Assembly (NCBI GenBank): GCA_947652615.1
Contig: CANTDX010000024.1
Coordinates: forward strand, 1-45,972
Direction: 5' to 3'
DNA: 45,972 nt
Source of the DNA: an uncultured Dorea sp.
Lineage (GTDB): Bacteria; Bacillota; Clostridia; Lachnospirales; Lachnospiraceae
Shown here in pieces: positions 22,784 to 31,998 of the stretch. The notes beneath the pieces were generated by a model. That model was not told the origin of the DNA and did no database searches. It was given only the letters and a program-made list of their open reading frames with translations. Made by a program: the position numbers and the translations under genes. Within the stretch, counting starts at the first letter, position 1; each line of letters begins with the position of its first letter.

Positions 22784-24574
22784 TTAACCAATCTCTCTGG
22801 TATACGTCTTAAGCCATTCCTTCTCCTCTTCATTCAGATAAGGAGAAACCTTCTCATAAACTGTCTTATGATAGGTATTCAATAACTTTTTATCTTCTTC
22901 GGACATAATATCCGGATTCACAGCGTCTAAGTCCATCGGAATGTATGTGATCGGCTCAAAATACATGAATTGTCCGTATTCATTCTGTTCGCCCTTGCAC
23001 ACAAGAAGCTCATTTTCAAGCCTCACTCCGTGAGAGCCTTCGATATAGATTCCCGGCTCGTCGGTCACGATCATGCCTTCCTCGAAAGCATGTGAATCAT
23101 CGGCACGGTACCGCCACCGGATTCCTGCAGGACCTTCGTGTATGTTCAGAAGGTAGCCTACTCCATGCCCCGTACCATGGTTGAAATTCAGCCCTCTGTC
23201 CCAGAACGGTTTTCTTGCCAGGATATCCAGGTTCATTCCGATACAGCCTTCAAGGAATCTCGCGCTTGCAAGCTGAAGGTTGCTGATCGCAACCAGGGTA
23301 AAATGATCCTTCATCACCTGCGGGATCTCCCCTAACGCATAGGTTCTGGTAATATCCGTAGAACCTTCATAGAATCCTGCCCCCGTATCCGTAAGGAATA
23401 AGCTTCCCTCACAGAGTTCCACGTCCGTCTCAGGGGATGAGGAATAATGGCACATGGCGCTATGCTCCCCGAATGATGATATCGGCTCGAAACTGGGACG
23501 GATGAAGTTCCCCATTTCTTTACGGAATTCATCGAGCTTATCTGACGCGCTCATCTCCGTGATCTTGATCTTTCCTATGTTTTCCTTCAGCCATTTCATG
23601 AACCTGACATGTGCAACACTGTCTTTGATCTCTGCTTTGCGGATATTCTCGATCTCTGCCGGATTCTTCATCGCCTTGAACAAAATCTCCGGATTCGCAC
23701 GCTCCGCCTTCTTCACATTCTCTGGAATGTTGCTGTAGAGCGCATAATTCAGTTTCGCAGGATCGATCAGTACCGTCTCTTCTTTGCCAAGCTTCCTGAT
23801 ATCCTCATAGATATCATTATATGGGTGAACGGTGATTCCATCTTTCGCAAAACTTGCCTTGATCTCATCATCCAGCTTCGCTTCATCCATGTACACCTTC
23901 ATCCCATTCTCTGTGATGATCGCATAGGACAATACCAGCGGGAAGAACTCGATATCATTTCCGCGGATATTCAAAGTCCAGCAGATATCATCCAATGTAG
24001 TAAGCACATGTGATGCGGCGCCGCACTCCTTCATGACCCCGCGGATACGGCCAAGCTTACTCTCCGTCGTCTCTCCGGTATACTTGATATCCAGGGCAAA
24101 TGCAGGCTCTCTTGAAAGCTCCGGGCGCTCCTTCCAGATCTGACCGATCAGGTCTTCCTCATAGAACACCTTGCCGTTCTTCTCTTCTGCCATCTCCTGA
24201 TACCCGCAGCCTTCTGCCATTGTAACCACGCGCCCGTCGAATCCGATGGTGCCGCCTTCTGCGATCGTCTGCTTCACATACTCATCTATAGTCGGAACAT
24301 CAGGCTCTCCCATCTTCATCAGCTCGACACAGGATCCCTCAAGCTGCGCCGCCGCCTGGATAAAATACCTCCCATCTGTCCACAGCTTTGCTTCTTCTTT
24401 TGTGATCACCGCGGTTCCCGCCGAACCAGAGAATCCGGTGATATATTTTCTTGCTTTGAAATATTCTCCCACATATTCGCTCTGATGAAAATCAGCCGTA
24501 GGAACAATATAGATATCTATTCCCTTTTCTTCCATTAATTTGCGCAGAGCCGCAATTCTTTCATTTATATTCAT
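22784..24574 (-). CDS. Xaa-Pro aminopeptidase P family, M24B (copy 2)
   Basis: A 596-residue paralog of the 17567-19354 product, very similar along its full length, with the same metal-site motifs (DTGAGFYEGSTDITRT, GTGHGVGYLLNIHE, TDEPGIYIEG, VRLENE). AAAGGAGA precedes ATG 24574, 11 bp after the POT gene stop, so it is the third gene of an M18-POT-M24 operon under a LysR box. It should hydrolyse Xaa-Pro bonds in imported peptides. Having two copies in two units of the same proposed regulon suggests different substrate preference or dosage. Confidence 0.93.
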   Translation of the reverse strand: MNINERIAALRKLMEEKGIDIYIVPTADFHQSEYVGEYFKARKYITGFSGSAGTAVITKEEAKLWTDGRYFIQAAAQLEGSCVELMKMGEPDVPTIDEYVKQTIAEGGTIGFDGRVVTMAEGCGYQEMAEEKNGKVFYEEDLIGQIWKERPELSREPAFALDIKYTGETTESKLGRIRGVMKECGAASHVLTTLDDICWTLNIRGNDIEFFPLVLSYAIITENGMKVYMDEAKLDDEIKASFAKDGITVHPYNDIYEDIRKLGKEETVLIDPAKLNYALYSNIPENVKKAERANPEILFKAMKNPAEIENIRKAEIKDSVAHVRFMKWLKENIGKIKITEMSASDKLDEFRKEMGNFIRPSFEPISSFGEHSAMCHYSSSPETDVELCEGSLFLTDTGAGFYEGSTDITRTYALGEIPQVMKDHFTLVAISNLQLASARFLEGCIGMNLDILARKPFWDRGLNFNHGTGHGVGYLLNIHEGPAGIRWRYRADDSHAFEEGMIVTDEPGIYIEGSHGVRLENELLVCKGEQNEYGQFMYFEPITYIPMDLDAVNPDIMSEEDKKLLNTYHKTVYEKVSPYLNEEEKEWLKTYTREIG

Positions 24575-24585
24575 TGACTTCTCCT

Positions 24586-25941
24586 TTAATCAACTAATGC
24601 CGACAGCTTCTTATCCATGGCAATCATTATAACGGCCGCAACAAAGGAAACTACAGCGATTCCAATACATGCCCACTTAAATTCAATATTTCCGCCAAAC
24701 AAGATTCCATATACCGGTCCATAGCTCTTAGCCGCAATAAATGTTGCGAATCCCCACATAGACATCATGATTGCGAGATAACGGCTTGGAGAATATTTAC
24801 TGATGAAAGAATGTCCAAGCGGTGAGAAGAACATCTCTCCAAGTGTCAAAAGGAACGCGAATACGATCAGCCACAGTACGCTTGCCTTATTACTTCCACG
24901 GGCAATATCAATAATCGCATAGAAGATGTATCCCAAGCCAATAATCGCAATACCAAGCCCCGTCTTGCGGAACAAACTCATATCACCCTGAGGCCTTGCG
25001 GCAAGCTTATTCCACAATGCCGCTGTCACAGGACCAAGAACCACGCAGAAGAAGGAATTTGCAGCGTCAAACCATGTGGACGGAACTTCATACCCTGCAA
25101 CAACCCAGTTCATATTCTCTGCCCAGTAAAAATATACCGGCATATATCCAAGATACCAGAAAATCCAGAATATAATGGAAAATCCTGATGCAATGATGAT
25201 CGCTCCGATACGCTTCTTTTCATTGGATGTAAGCGGCGCCTTCTGTCCTGCTTCAAGCTTCGCCTGCTTCTCTGCCTCTAACTCCTCTGCCGTCTTCGTC
25301 TTCTTAAACGGAAGCTTACCAACATCGCCAAGGAATCTCCAACATACGAATACATACCACAGAGCACCTAATACCATTACCAGACCGGCGAGCTTGAAAC
25401 AAGGTGCAAATCCCAGCACACCGTCTTTTGCAAATACATCCTTGTACAGGATACCAACCAGGAATGTACCGATGAATGCACCTACATTAACCAATGTATA
25501 TCTCATGGCAAATGCCGGGTCCATCTGTGACTTATCTGTAATAACACGTCCGATGATCGGACCATTCTTAAACAAAGCAAGACCAAGACTTACCAGGAAG
25601 ATCATTGCATACACACCTGTAGCGCTGGTAGCGACACCCCCCATATAATATCCGATACCTGCAATCGCCATACCTACCGGAGTCGTATATTTGGCTCCGA
25701 TAAACCGGTCTACCACAATACCGCCAAACAGAGGGAGCAGGTATGAGAATGCTGTCAGATTGGACTGCATATTCGCCGCAACCGTATCATCTAATCCCAA
25801 GCCTCCTGTTGCTACCGATGCTGATACAAATATCAATATCAGAGAACGTCCCAGATAATAGGACAGACGTTCAAAAATCTCTGTACATGCACATGCCCAA
25901 AATGCCTTGGGATATCCTTTTCTCTTTGCTGTTGCATCCAT
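24586..25941 (-). CDS. POT/PTR2-family proton-dependent oligopeptide transporter
   Basis: A 451-residue, multi-helix transporter. The first helix has the POT-like EIFERLSYY motif (family ExxERFxYY), followed by LLPLFGGIVVDRFIGAKYT. A long charged cytoplasmic loop (about 205-245, rich in K and E) separates the two halves. POT proteins take up di- and tripeptides with protons. The protein is a little divergent, so a related MFS substrate is possible. GGAAAGGA precedes ATG 25941. It lies between an M18 and an M24 aminopeptidase in one operon, an arrangement that fits import followed by hydrolysis. Confidence 0.83.
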   Translation of the reverse strand: MDATAKRKGYPKAFWACACTEIFERLSYYLGRSLILIFVSASVATGGLGLDDTVAANMQSNLTAFSYLLPLFGGIVVDRFIGAKYTTPVGMAIAGIGYYMGGVATSATGVYAMIFLVSLGLALFKNGPIIGRVITDKSQMDPAFAMRYTLVNVGAFIGTFLVGILYKDVFAKDGVLGFAPCFKLAGLVMVLGALWYVFVCWRFLGDVGKLPFKKTKTAEELEAEKQAKLEAGQKAPLTSNEKKRIGAIIIASGFSIIFWIFWYLGYMPVYFYWAENMNWVVAGYEVPSTWFDAANSFFCVVLGPVTAALWNKLAARPQGDMSLFRKTGLGIAIIGLGYIFYAIIDIARGSNKASVLWLIVFAFLLTLGEMFFSPLGHSFISKYSPSRYLAIMMSMWGFATFIAAKSYGPVYGILFGGNIEFKWACIGIAVVSFVAAVIMIAMDKKLSALVD

Positions 25942-25967
25942 GTTTCTCTTTCCTTCCTTTCCCCTTC

Positions 25968-27368
25968 TTATTCCATTTCCTTTAAGAATGCCTTATAGCC
26001 TTTGTATACTTCATAGATGTCTGACTTGCTCGTCACTTCATGCGGTGCGTGCATAGATAATACAGCTACACCGCTGTCGATCACGTTCATTCCGTAGTTG
26101 GCCATGATATATGCGATTGTTCCGCCGCCGCCAAGGTCAACCTTCCCCATCTCGGCCGTCTGGAATCCGATCTCATTGTCGTCAAATACCTTCCGAAGCT
26201 TTGCAACATACTCTGCGTTCGCGTCGCTGGTGCCGTTCTTTCCTCTGCTTCCCGTGTATTTGTTCAGCACAAGCCCTTTCCCAAAGTACGCCGTATTCTT
26301 CTTCTCGAATGCATCTGCATAGAGCGGATCGTACGCGGCGCTCACATCGGAAGACAGCATATAAGAATTATGTAAGGTACGTCTTACCTTCACCAGTTCG
26401 CCTTCGCCGGTAAGCGCACACAGCTCCGCCACCGCGTCCTCGAAGAATCTGGACTGCATACCGGTCGCTCCCATGCTGCCGATCTCCTCCTTGTCCACAA
26501 GGATACAGCAGCTTGTCCTCTTAAGGTTCTCGGCTTCTAGCATAGCAAAAAGAGAAGTAAATGCACATACTCTGTCATCCTGTCCATAGCCGATGACCAT
26601 ACTTCTGTCCAGACCGCAGTCCCTTGCTTTTCCGGCCGGAACCACCTCAAGCTCTGCAGACAAGAAGTCTTCTTCTTCCATATCACAGTTTTCTTTCAGA
26701 TACTCAAGGATCGCTGCCTTCACCTTCTCTTTCTCATCTTCCTGTCCTTCTTCTGACTTACCGGCCGGCCTTGTGCCAACGAGAAGATCTAAGCCCTCTC
26801 CCTCGATCACCACATTGGCCTTCTTCTCGATCTGCTTCTGTGACAGATGAACCAGCAGATCTGAGATCACAAGCACCGGATCCTCTTCCTTCTCGCCGAT
26901 CACGATCTCTTTCACCGTTCCGTCCTTCTTCACCACACTGCCGTGGATCGCCATCGGAAGTGTTACCCACTGGTACTTCTTGATTCCACCGTAATAATGA
27001 GTATCCAGGTATGCCATCCCCGTATCCTCATATAATGGGTTCTGCTTGATATCCAGTCTTGGCGAATCCACATGCGCGCCAAGGATATTCATTCCTTCCT
27101 CCAACGGCTTCTCACCGATCTGGAACAGCACGAGAGCCTTTTCCATACAGTCTGCATAGACCTTATCACCGGCTTTCAGTCTGGCATTCTTGGCGATATA
27201 ATCATTCAGATCCCTGTAGCCATGTTCCCTTGCCATCCGAACCCCTAAGGCCACGCACTCCCTCTCTGTCTTCGCAGCATCAAGGCACTCTTTGTACCTG
27301 TTGCAGAGGTTATCAAGCTCTGTAAGCTGTTCCTCTGTGTACTGCTCCCACATATTTTTTCTTTCCAT
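25968..27368 (-). CDS. M18-family aminopeptidase, 466-residue type
   Basis: A 466-residue zinc aminopeptidase of family M18, the longer bacterial type. Metal and catalytic motifs are ILGAHVDSPRLD (His, Asp), DKEEIGSMGATG (Glu pair), SSDVSAAYDP and the final MHAPHEVTSKSDIY. It removes N-terminal, often acidic or neutral, residues from peptides in the cytoplasm and normally forms a dodecamer. CAGGAGG precedes ATG 27368. It opens the M18-POT-M24 operon and is preceded by a LysR box at 27457-27473. A second, shorter M18 gene is at 29471. Confidence 0.92.
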   Translation of the reverse strand: MERKNMWEQYTEEQLTELDNLCNRYKECLDAAKTERECVALGVRMAREHGYRDLNDYIAKNARLKAGDKVYADCMEKALVLFQIGEKPLEEGMNILGAHVDSPRLDIKQNPLYEDTGMAYLDTHYYGGIKKYQWVTLPMAIHGSVVKKDGTVKEIVIGEKEEDPVLVISDLLVHLSQKQIEKKANVVIEGEGLDLLVGTRPAGKSEEGQEDEKEKVKAAILEYLKENCDMEEEDFLSAELEVVPAGKARDCGLDRSMVIGYGQDDRVCAFTSLFAMLEAENLKRTSCCILVDKEEIGSMGATGMQSRFFEDAVAELCALTGEGELVKVRRTLHNSYMLSSDVSAAYDPLYADAFEKKNTAYFGKGLVLNKYTGSRGKNGTSDANAEYVAKLRKVFDDNEIGFQTAEMGKVDLGGGGTIAYIMANYGMNVIDSGVAVLSMHAPHEVTSKSDIYEVYKGYKAFLKEME

Positions 27369-27408
27369 CGTTTATCCTCCTGTTCTTCTGATGTATTCGC
27401 TATATGCA

Positions 27409-27473
27409 ATTGTACCTCTGTATTCTCAGAATTTCCAACAAGAAAAACGAATGACCTATAAGTAAAACTTATA
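27409..27473 (-). promoter_or_regulatory. LysR box and promoter of the M18-POT-M24 operon
   Basis: TATAAG-TAAAA-CTTATA (27457-27473) matches the boxes at 16.4 and 21.1 kb with one changed spacer base. Read on the minus strand, a -35 TTGGAA (27433-27438) and -10 TACAAT (27409-27414), spacer 18, give a start near 27402, placing the box centre near -63. The promoter sequence itself is otherwise unlike the other two, so the box is conserved on its own. Confidence 0.75.
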
Positions 27474-27491
27474 CCTTTTCCAGACACAAAA

Positions 27492-27532
27492 AAGGTGTAA
27501 AATCTTGCTAATACCGCAAAAATTTACACCTT
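27492..27532 (-). terminator. Terminator of the M18-YitT-asparaginase operon
   Basis: On the minus strand AAGGTGTAAA (27523-27532) pairs with TTTACACCTT (27492-27501), followed by TTTTTGTG. It lies 13 bp past the asparaginase stop and separates that operon from the LysR-box promoter. Confidence 0.85.
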
Positions 27533-27544
27533 CTAATCACTACT

Positions 27545-28573
27545 TTAACTATTGCCTTCACTCTCCAACCGCTTCGTGAACAGGATATCATGGTTGACTT
27601 CCGTATAGAACTCCTGCTTCATCTCCCCATACTCCGTCATTCCCTTCCCCATCAGCCACATCATCTTCGTGATCACAGCCTCCAGCGTCATATCATACGC
27701 CTCGAACAGCTTGAAGTCCTGCTTCACACGCTTGCCGACCTCGTAGACCGTCATATTGCTTCCCTCGTTCGCCACCTGGGTCGTCATCACGACATACTTC
27801 CCCTTACCTTCCCACTTCTTCATCTCCGTGTAGAACTCCTGAACCAGCGTATTGGGGATTCCTCCCACCCCAAAGCTCTCGATCACAAGGCAGTCGTAAT
27901 GCTCGAACAGATACGGCAGGATGCTGGCATGCATCCCCGGGATCAGCTTCAGTACATACACGCTGTCCTTCATATCATAGCTGAAGCTCACCGGTACACC
28001 GCAAGGCGGCTCCTTGATATAGCGCACGATCATCCCCTCCTGGATCACTGCCAGATAAGGGAAGTTAATGCTGGAAAATGCATCGTAACTCTTCGCGCGC
28101 TCCTTCTTCGCACGCGTACCGGCGATCACCTTCCCGTCGAATACGATATTCACATTCTGTGACTCATCATCCGCAGCATAGATGAAGCTGTCCAGAAGAT
28201 TCGTCCTGGCGTCGGTCACATCCATCTGGATCGGCTTCTGCGCCCCGGTAATCACGATGGGCTTCGCAGAATTTTGGATCATATAAGACAAGGCTGCCGC
28301 CGTATACGCAAGCGTATCCGTCCCATGACAGATCACGAACCCGTCATATGCCTGGTAATGCTCCTCGACCGTTCTTGCAAGCAGCTTCCAGTGCTCCGGC
28401 GTCACATTGGTACTGTCCAGATTGCAGACCTGTATACTGTCCACCTCACAGACCTGGCGCACAGCCGGAATATAAGACAGGATGTCGGACGGCGTAAGCC
28501 CCGGGGCCAATCCATACTCCGTAGGCGTGGAAGCGATGGTACCGCCCGTTCCTATCATCAGTATCTTTTTCAT
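27545..28573 (-). CDS. Type I L-asparaginase
   Basis: A 342-residue asparaginase without a signal peptide, so the cytoplasmic type I form. The nucleophile Thr is in MIGTGGTIAS (about residue 12), the second catalytic group in VICHGTDTLAYTA (Thr-Asp), with ITGAQKP and DARTN following. It hydrolyses asparagine to aspartate and ammonia. It follows a YitT gene by 30 bp and is the last gene of an operon begun by an M18 aminopeptidase, so it may process asparagine freed from peptides. Confidence 0.93.
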   Translation of the reverse strand: MKKILMIGTGGTIASTPTEYGLAPGLTPSDILSYIPAVRQVCEVDSIQVCNLDSTNVTPEHWKLLARTVEEHYQAYDGFVICHGTDTLAYTAAALSYMIQNSAKPIVITGAQKPIQMDVTDARTNLLDSFIYAADDESQNVNIVFDGKVIAGTRAKKERAKSYDAFSSINFPYLAVIQEGMIVRYIKEPPCGVPVSFSYDMKDSVYVLKLIPGMHASILPYLFEHYDCLVIESFGVGGIPNTLVQEFYTEMKKWEGKGKYVVMTTQVANEGSNMTVYEVGKRVKQDFKLFEAYDMTLEAVITKMMWLMGKGMTEYGEMKQEFYTEVNHDILFTKRLESEGNS

Positions 28574-28603
28574 CTGTGTATTCCTCCCTTTTTCCGGTGT
28601 ACT

Positions 28604-29461
28604 CTATCGCTTTCGGTTCTGATTCCACTCACCGATCACCTCATTGACCGTGCTGACCGTCACGAATGCGGACGGATCGGTCTGATGGATATAAGCCAGT
28701 AATTTCCCATACTCATTCTTCTCAAGGATGGTCACGACCTCCATACGCTCTGTAAGCCCGATTCCCCCATAAGCATGGTAGAGAGTGGCGCCGCGGTGAA
28801 GCTCTTTTACGATATACTCCTGGATCTCCTGATACTTCCCCGACAGGATACACACCTTCTTGCGGATCCGGAAACCGTCGCAGTAGCGGTCCAGCACCAA
28901 CCCGTATATATAGGTTCCGATCATACTGATCACCATGGTCTCCTTATCATAGACGAAGAAGGAGGTGGCGGCTATGATGAATCCCGCAATCGTAAGGCTC
29001 TCCCCGATCTTGAAGCCCAGGTATTTATTTAGCAGCTTCGCTACAATATCAAGTCCTCCAGACGAAGCATTCATGTTGAACAGCAATGCCTGCCCCATAC
29101 TGATTACCACCATGAAGCATGCCAGATCTATCACGATATTTCCCGACAGAGAGCTTACATTGGGCGTAACAATCTCAAAGACCCACAGATATACCGGCAG
29201 CAGCAGAGACGTAAGTACCGTCTTCCCTCCGAATTCTTTCCCGATAAATATGTACCCGCATACCAACAGAATTCCATTCAATATGAATGTCAGTGTCGAC
29301 ACCTTCAACGGGATGAAATTCACCAGTACCAGCACCAATCCTGACAGGCTTCCCAGCACAAGGTTGGCAGGCATCATGATATAATATACGGCAGCAGATA
29401 TCAGCAGCATACCCGCTGACATGGTCAATAATTCTTTTGGATTCATCTTCGTTTTCATCAT
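28604..29461 (-). CDS. YitT family membrane protein (DUF161 + DUF2179)
   Basis: A 285-residue protein with about five membrane helices (residues 12-190, containing the family's MNASSGGLDIVAKLLNKYLG) and a cytoplasmic C-terminal DUF2179 domain (about 205-278, with RGATLYHAYGGIGLTERMEVVTIL). YitT proteins are abundant in Firmicutes and are thought to be transporters, without firm substrate. It lies 9 bp after M18 and 30 bp before asparaginase, an operon position that hints at amino-acid or peptide traffic. Confidence 0.92.
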   Translation of the reverse strand: MMKTKMNPKELLTMSAGMLLISAAVYYIMMPANLVLGSLSGLVLVLVNFIPLKVSTLTFILNGILLVCGYIFIGKEFGGKTVLTSLLLPVYLWVFEIVTPNVSSLSGNIVIDLACFMVVISMGQALLFNMNASSGGLDIVAKLLNKYLGFKIGESLTIAGFIIAATSFFVYDKETMVISMIGTYIYGLVLDRYCDGFRIRKKVCILSGKYQEIQEYIVKELHRGATLYHAYGGIGLTERMEVVTILEKNEYGKLLAYIHQTDPSAFVTVSTVNEVIGEWNQNRKR

Positions 29462-29470
29462 CTTCTTCTC

Positions 29471-30775
29471 CTATGAATCAATCGCTGATATCTCTATCCG
29501 GCTTCCAAAAAACCGCCCTGCAGCCTGAATCATATAATAACTGTCCTTCACCCCGGCAGTCTCATAAGAAGAATGCATCGCAAGCTGCGGCAGACCGATG
29601 TCAATACTGTTCATGGACACCTGCGACATCGCGATATTGCCCAGGGTACTGCCGCCTGCCATATCCGAACGGTTGGCAAAGAACTGCAGAGGCACGCCCG
29701 CCTCCTCGCAGATGCCGCGGAATACCGCGATACTTACGGCGTCGCTGGTATATTTCTGTCCGGCATGGGACTTCACCACGATCCCCTCGTTCATATATAC
29801 GCAGTTACCCTCATCCGTCTTATCCGGATGATTCGGATGAACTGCGTGGGCATTGTCACAACTGAGCATGAAGCTCTTGGAGACTGCGCGCAAGAATGCT
29901 TCCTCCCCCTTGCCAAGACACAGGTTCACCCGGTATAAGGTATCATACAGGAAGGTAGAAGCCGCGCCCTGCTTGGTTCCTGATCCCACCTCTTCATTGT
30001 CAAAGCAGGCAAATACATTGACCGCGCTGTCATCCTCACCCTTAAGGAAGCCCATAAGCGAGGTGTAGGCGCACTGCAGATCGTCTAACTGCGGACAGGA
30101 GATAAATTCCTTATCTGCTCCCCATACGGAAGGCTGCATCCGGTTATAGAGATACAGGTCCATACCGTAGATATTCTCTTCCTCTACACCCAGTTCCTCC
30201 GCGACCAGCTTCTTGAAGTCTCCCTTCCTGCATCCACTTCCTCCGAACAACGGAAGCATGTCCACCTGATTATTATAATGATAGCCCTTGTTGACCTCGC
30301 GGTTCATGTGGATCGCCATATTAGGGATCATCAGCAGATCTCTGTCGATATTCAGAAGCCTTGCGGCATATCTTCTCCCGTCCCTGACCATGACCCGCCC
30401 GGCGACAGATAAGGGGCGGTCGAACCATGTGGCGCACAGCATCCCGCCGTACCCTTCTGTATTCAGCTTCATGTATTTCTCTTTTACCTGGATCTCCGCA
30501 TTCTCCTTGATCTTGAATGTGGGGGAATCACTGTGGGACGCTGCGATCTTGAAGCAATAATCTTCGAGCTTCTCTCCGACGTTCACTGCAATGATACTGG
30601 AATCATTCCGGGTCACATAATATCTCCCGCCTGGTCTGAGTTCCCACTTCTCCCCTTCGTCCAATCTCTGATAACCATTCTCATGAAGAATAGCGCCAAG
30701 ATTCGCCGCCGCGTGAAATGCCGTTGGACTCTTCCCTATAAATGATGTGAGCCCGGATACAATCTCTTCATACAT
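29471..30775 (-). CDS. M18-family aminopeptidase, 434-residue type
   Basis: A 434-residue M18 aminopeptidase, closer to the aspartyl aminopeptidase (DNPEP/ApeB) type. Motifs are AASHSDSPTFKIK (His, Asp), CFDNEEVGSGTKQGA (Glu pair), SCDNAHAVHPNHPDK and LAMHSSYETAG at the end. It would release N-terminal Asp or Glu from peptides. It heads an operon with YitT and asparaginase. A 12-bp palindrome (30835-30869) lies upstream, just past the stop of a LysR-family gene, which may be its regulator. Confidence 0.92.
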   Translation of the reverse strand: MYEEIVSGLTSFIGKSPTAFHAAANLGAILHENGYQRLDEGEKWELRPGGRYYVTRNDSSIIAVNVGEKLEDYCFKIAASHSDSPTFKIKENAEIQVKEKYMKLNTEGYGGMLCATWFDRPLSVAGRVMVRDGRRYAARLLNIDRDLLMIPNMAIHMNREVNKGYHYNNQVDMLPLFGGSGCRKGDFKKLVAEELGVEEENIYGMDLYLYNRMQPSVWGADKEFISCPQLDDLQCAYTSLMGFLKGEDDSAVNVFACFDNEEVGSGTKQGAASTFLYDTLYRVNLCLGKGEEAFLRAVSKSFMLSCDNAHAVHPNHPDKTDEGNCVYMNEGIVVKSHAGQKYTSDAVSIAVFRGICEEAGVPLQFFANRSDMAGGSTLGNIAMSQVSMNSIDIGLPQLAMHSSYETAGVKDSYYMIQAAGRFFGSRIEISAIDS

Positions 30776-30834
30776 TCCGATTTACCTCATACTTTTCATA
30801 TATTTTCCAACCGTACAGCTGCGATGTTCTCGCA

Positions 30835-30869
30835 TTATACTGAGCGGATTTATCTGTCGCTCAGTATAA
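30835..30869. promoter_or_regulatory. Perfect 12-bp palindrome upstream of M18-YitT-asparaginase
   Basis: TTATACTGAGCG (30835-30846) and CGCTCAGTATAA (30858-30869) flank an 11-bp spacer. There is no T-run on the minus strand after it, so it is more likely an operator than the lysR terminator. One arm contains TATAAT on the minus strand with no good -35, as expected for a regulated promoter. Confidence 0.65.
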
Positions 30870-30911
30870 CACTAAACTTTCGATCCTTCAAGCCCTCTCC
30901 GGTAACTTCTC

Positions 30912-31784
30912 TCACAGCTCTTTTGCAATCTGCCTGAGCCTTGCCAGTACATCGCACAGCTTCCTTTTCTCCCTGTTTCTTCTATAATATACCTTCATCT
31001 GCTGCGGACATCTCCAGTCTGAAACCGGATACACATTCCCCGAATATTGAGAGAAATAATAACTGTCCACGAACGCATAACCATCATTAAACTCTACCTT
31101 GATCTTCATAGTCTCTGCATTGTCCACATGACAGATCTTCCCGCACGAATTGCGGAACTTGTCGCTGATATCTTCCACAATGCTGCATGGATACATGTCC
31201 GTTCCATACCTGGTATATCCCTTCAAATCCTCAAGACTGACCATTCTGGATGCATGAAGCGTTGTCTTCTCGCCCACATAGACCCCGATCGGATGCTCGC
31301 TCAGCGCAAATTCCTCAAGATCTTCTGTTCTATGCTCCTCGTCCACCCCATATCCAATATAGATATCAAGGGCATGCTCCGCCAACATCTGATTCCCGAC
31401 AGCGCCGTCTATTCTGCTGAACTGAAAATCCTCCTCAGAATAATATGTATCGATCAATTCCTGCATCTTAGCCCATATCAGCTTATTGATGGTAATGTCA
31501 ATCCCTATCCGGATGACATCTTTCCTCTGGATCTGCTCGATCTCCTTCTCCATCTGACTATAGATCTTAAGCATCTCCCTTGCCTTGTCATACACAACCC
31601 GTCCAAGCTCCGTAACCTCCAGGGATCCGGACTCTCTGCTGATCAGCTTCCCGCCTGCTTCCTTCTCAAGCTTCGCGATCTGCTGGCTGATCGCCGTCTG
31701 CGTCACATAGTTCTTCTTCCCGGCTTTCGTGAAGCTCTTCATATCCACCACATCAACAAAATATTTGTATTTCCAAAGACTCAT
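30912..31784 (-). CDS. LysR-family transcriptional regulator (second)
   Basis: About 290 residues. The winged HTH is FVDVVDMKSFTKAGKKNYVTQTAISQQIAKLEKEAGG near the N-terminus; an effector-binding domain follows (VIRIGIDITINKL..., ALDIYIGYG). I chose ATG 31784 so that the protein begins MSLWKYKYF, like other members; the open frame runs on to 31868 and ATG 31802 is an alternative. Its stop lies 137 bp before the M18 gene on the same strand, with a palindrome in between, so the M18-YitT-asparaginase operon is its likely target. Confidence 0.86.
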   Translation of the reverse strand: MSLWKYKYFVDVVDMKSFTKAGKKNYVTQTAISQQIAKLEKEAGGKLISRESGSLEVTELGRVVYDKAREMLKIYSQMEKEIEQIQRKDVIRIGIDITINKLIWAKMQELIDTYYSEEDFQFSRIDGAVGNQMLAEHALDIYIGYGVDEEHRTEDLEEFALSEHPIGVYVGEKTTLHASRMVSLEDLKGYTRYGTDMYPCSIVEDISDKFRNSCGKICHVDNAETMKIKVEFNDGYAFVDSYYFSQYSGNVYPVSDWRCPQQMKVYYRRNREKRKLCDVLARLRQIAKEL

Positions 31785-31948
31785 CTTTCCATCTTCTTTC
31801 ATAGATTGTAGACAATCAACAAGTATATTTTCCAAATAAATTAAACCACATTTTACCATAAAAATCAATGGATATACCCTCTTTGTCTTATACAGAAATA
31901 CTTATAACCCCTATAACAAATTATTATATCTCTCTTTCATCCGCAAAA

Positions 31949-31988
31949 AGAAGATATCACAGGACTTTGGCATCCCATGATATCTTCT
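31949..31988 (-). terminator. Terminator of the rhodanese-MFS operon
   Basis: AGAAGATATCA (31949-31959) and TGATATCTTCT (31978-31988) form a perfect 11-bp stem. On the minus strand it ends TTCTTTTTG, 11 bp after the MFS stop. Confidence 0.85.
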
Positions 31989-31998
31989 CTCAGATTAT

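Noticed and set aside
31074..31811. 254-residue plus-strand ORF opposite the second LysR gene
   Set aside because: It is the antisense shadow of a clear LysR gene and shows no family features or ribosome site.
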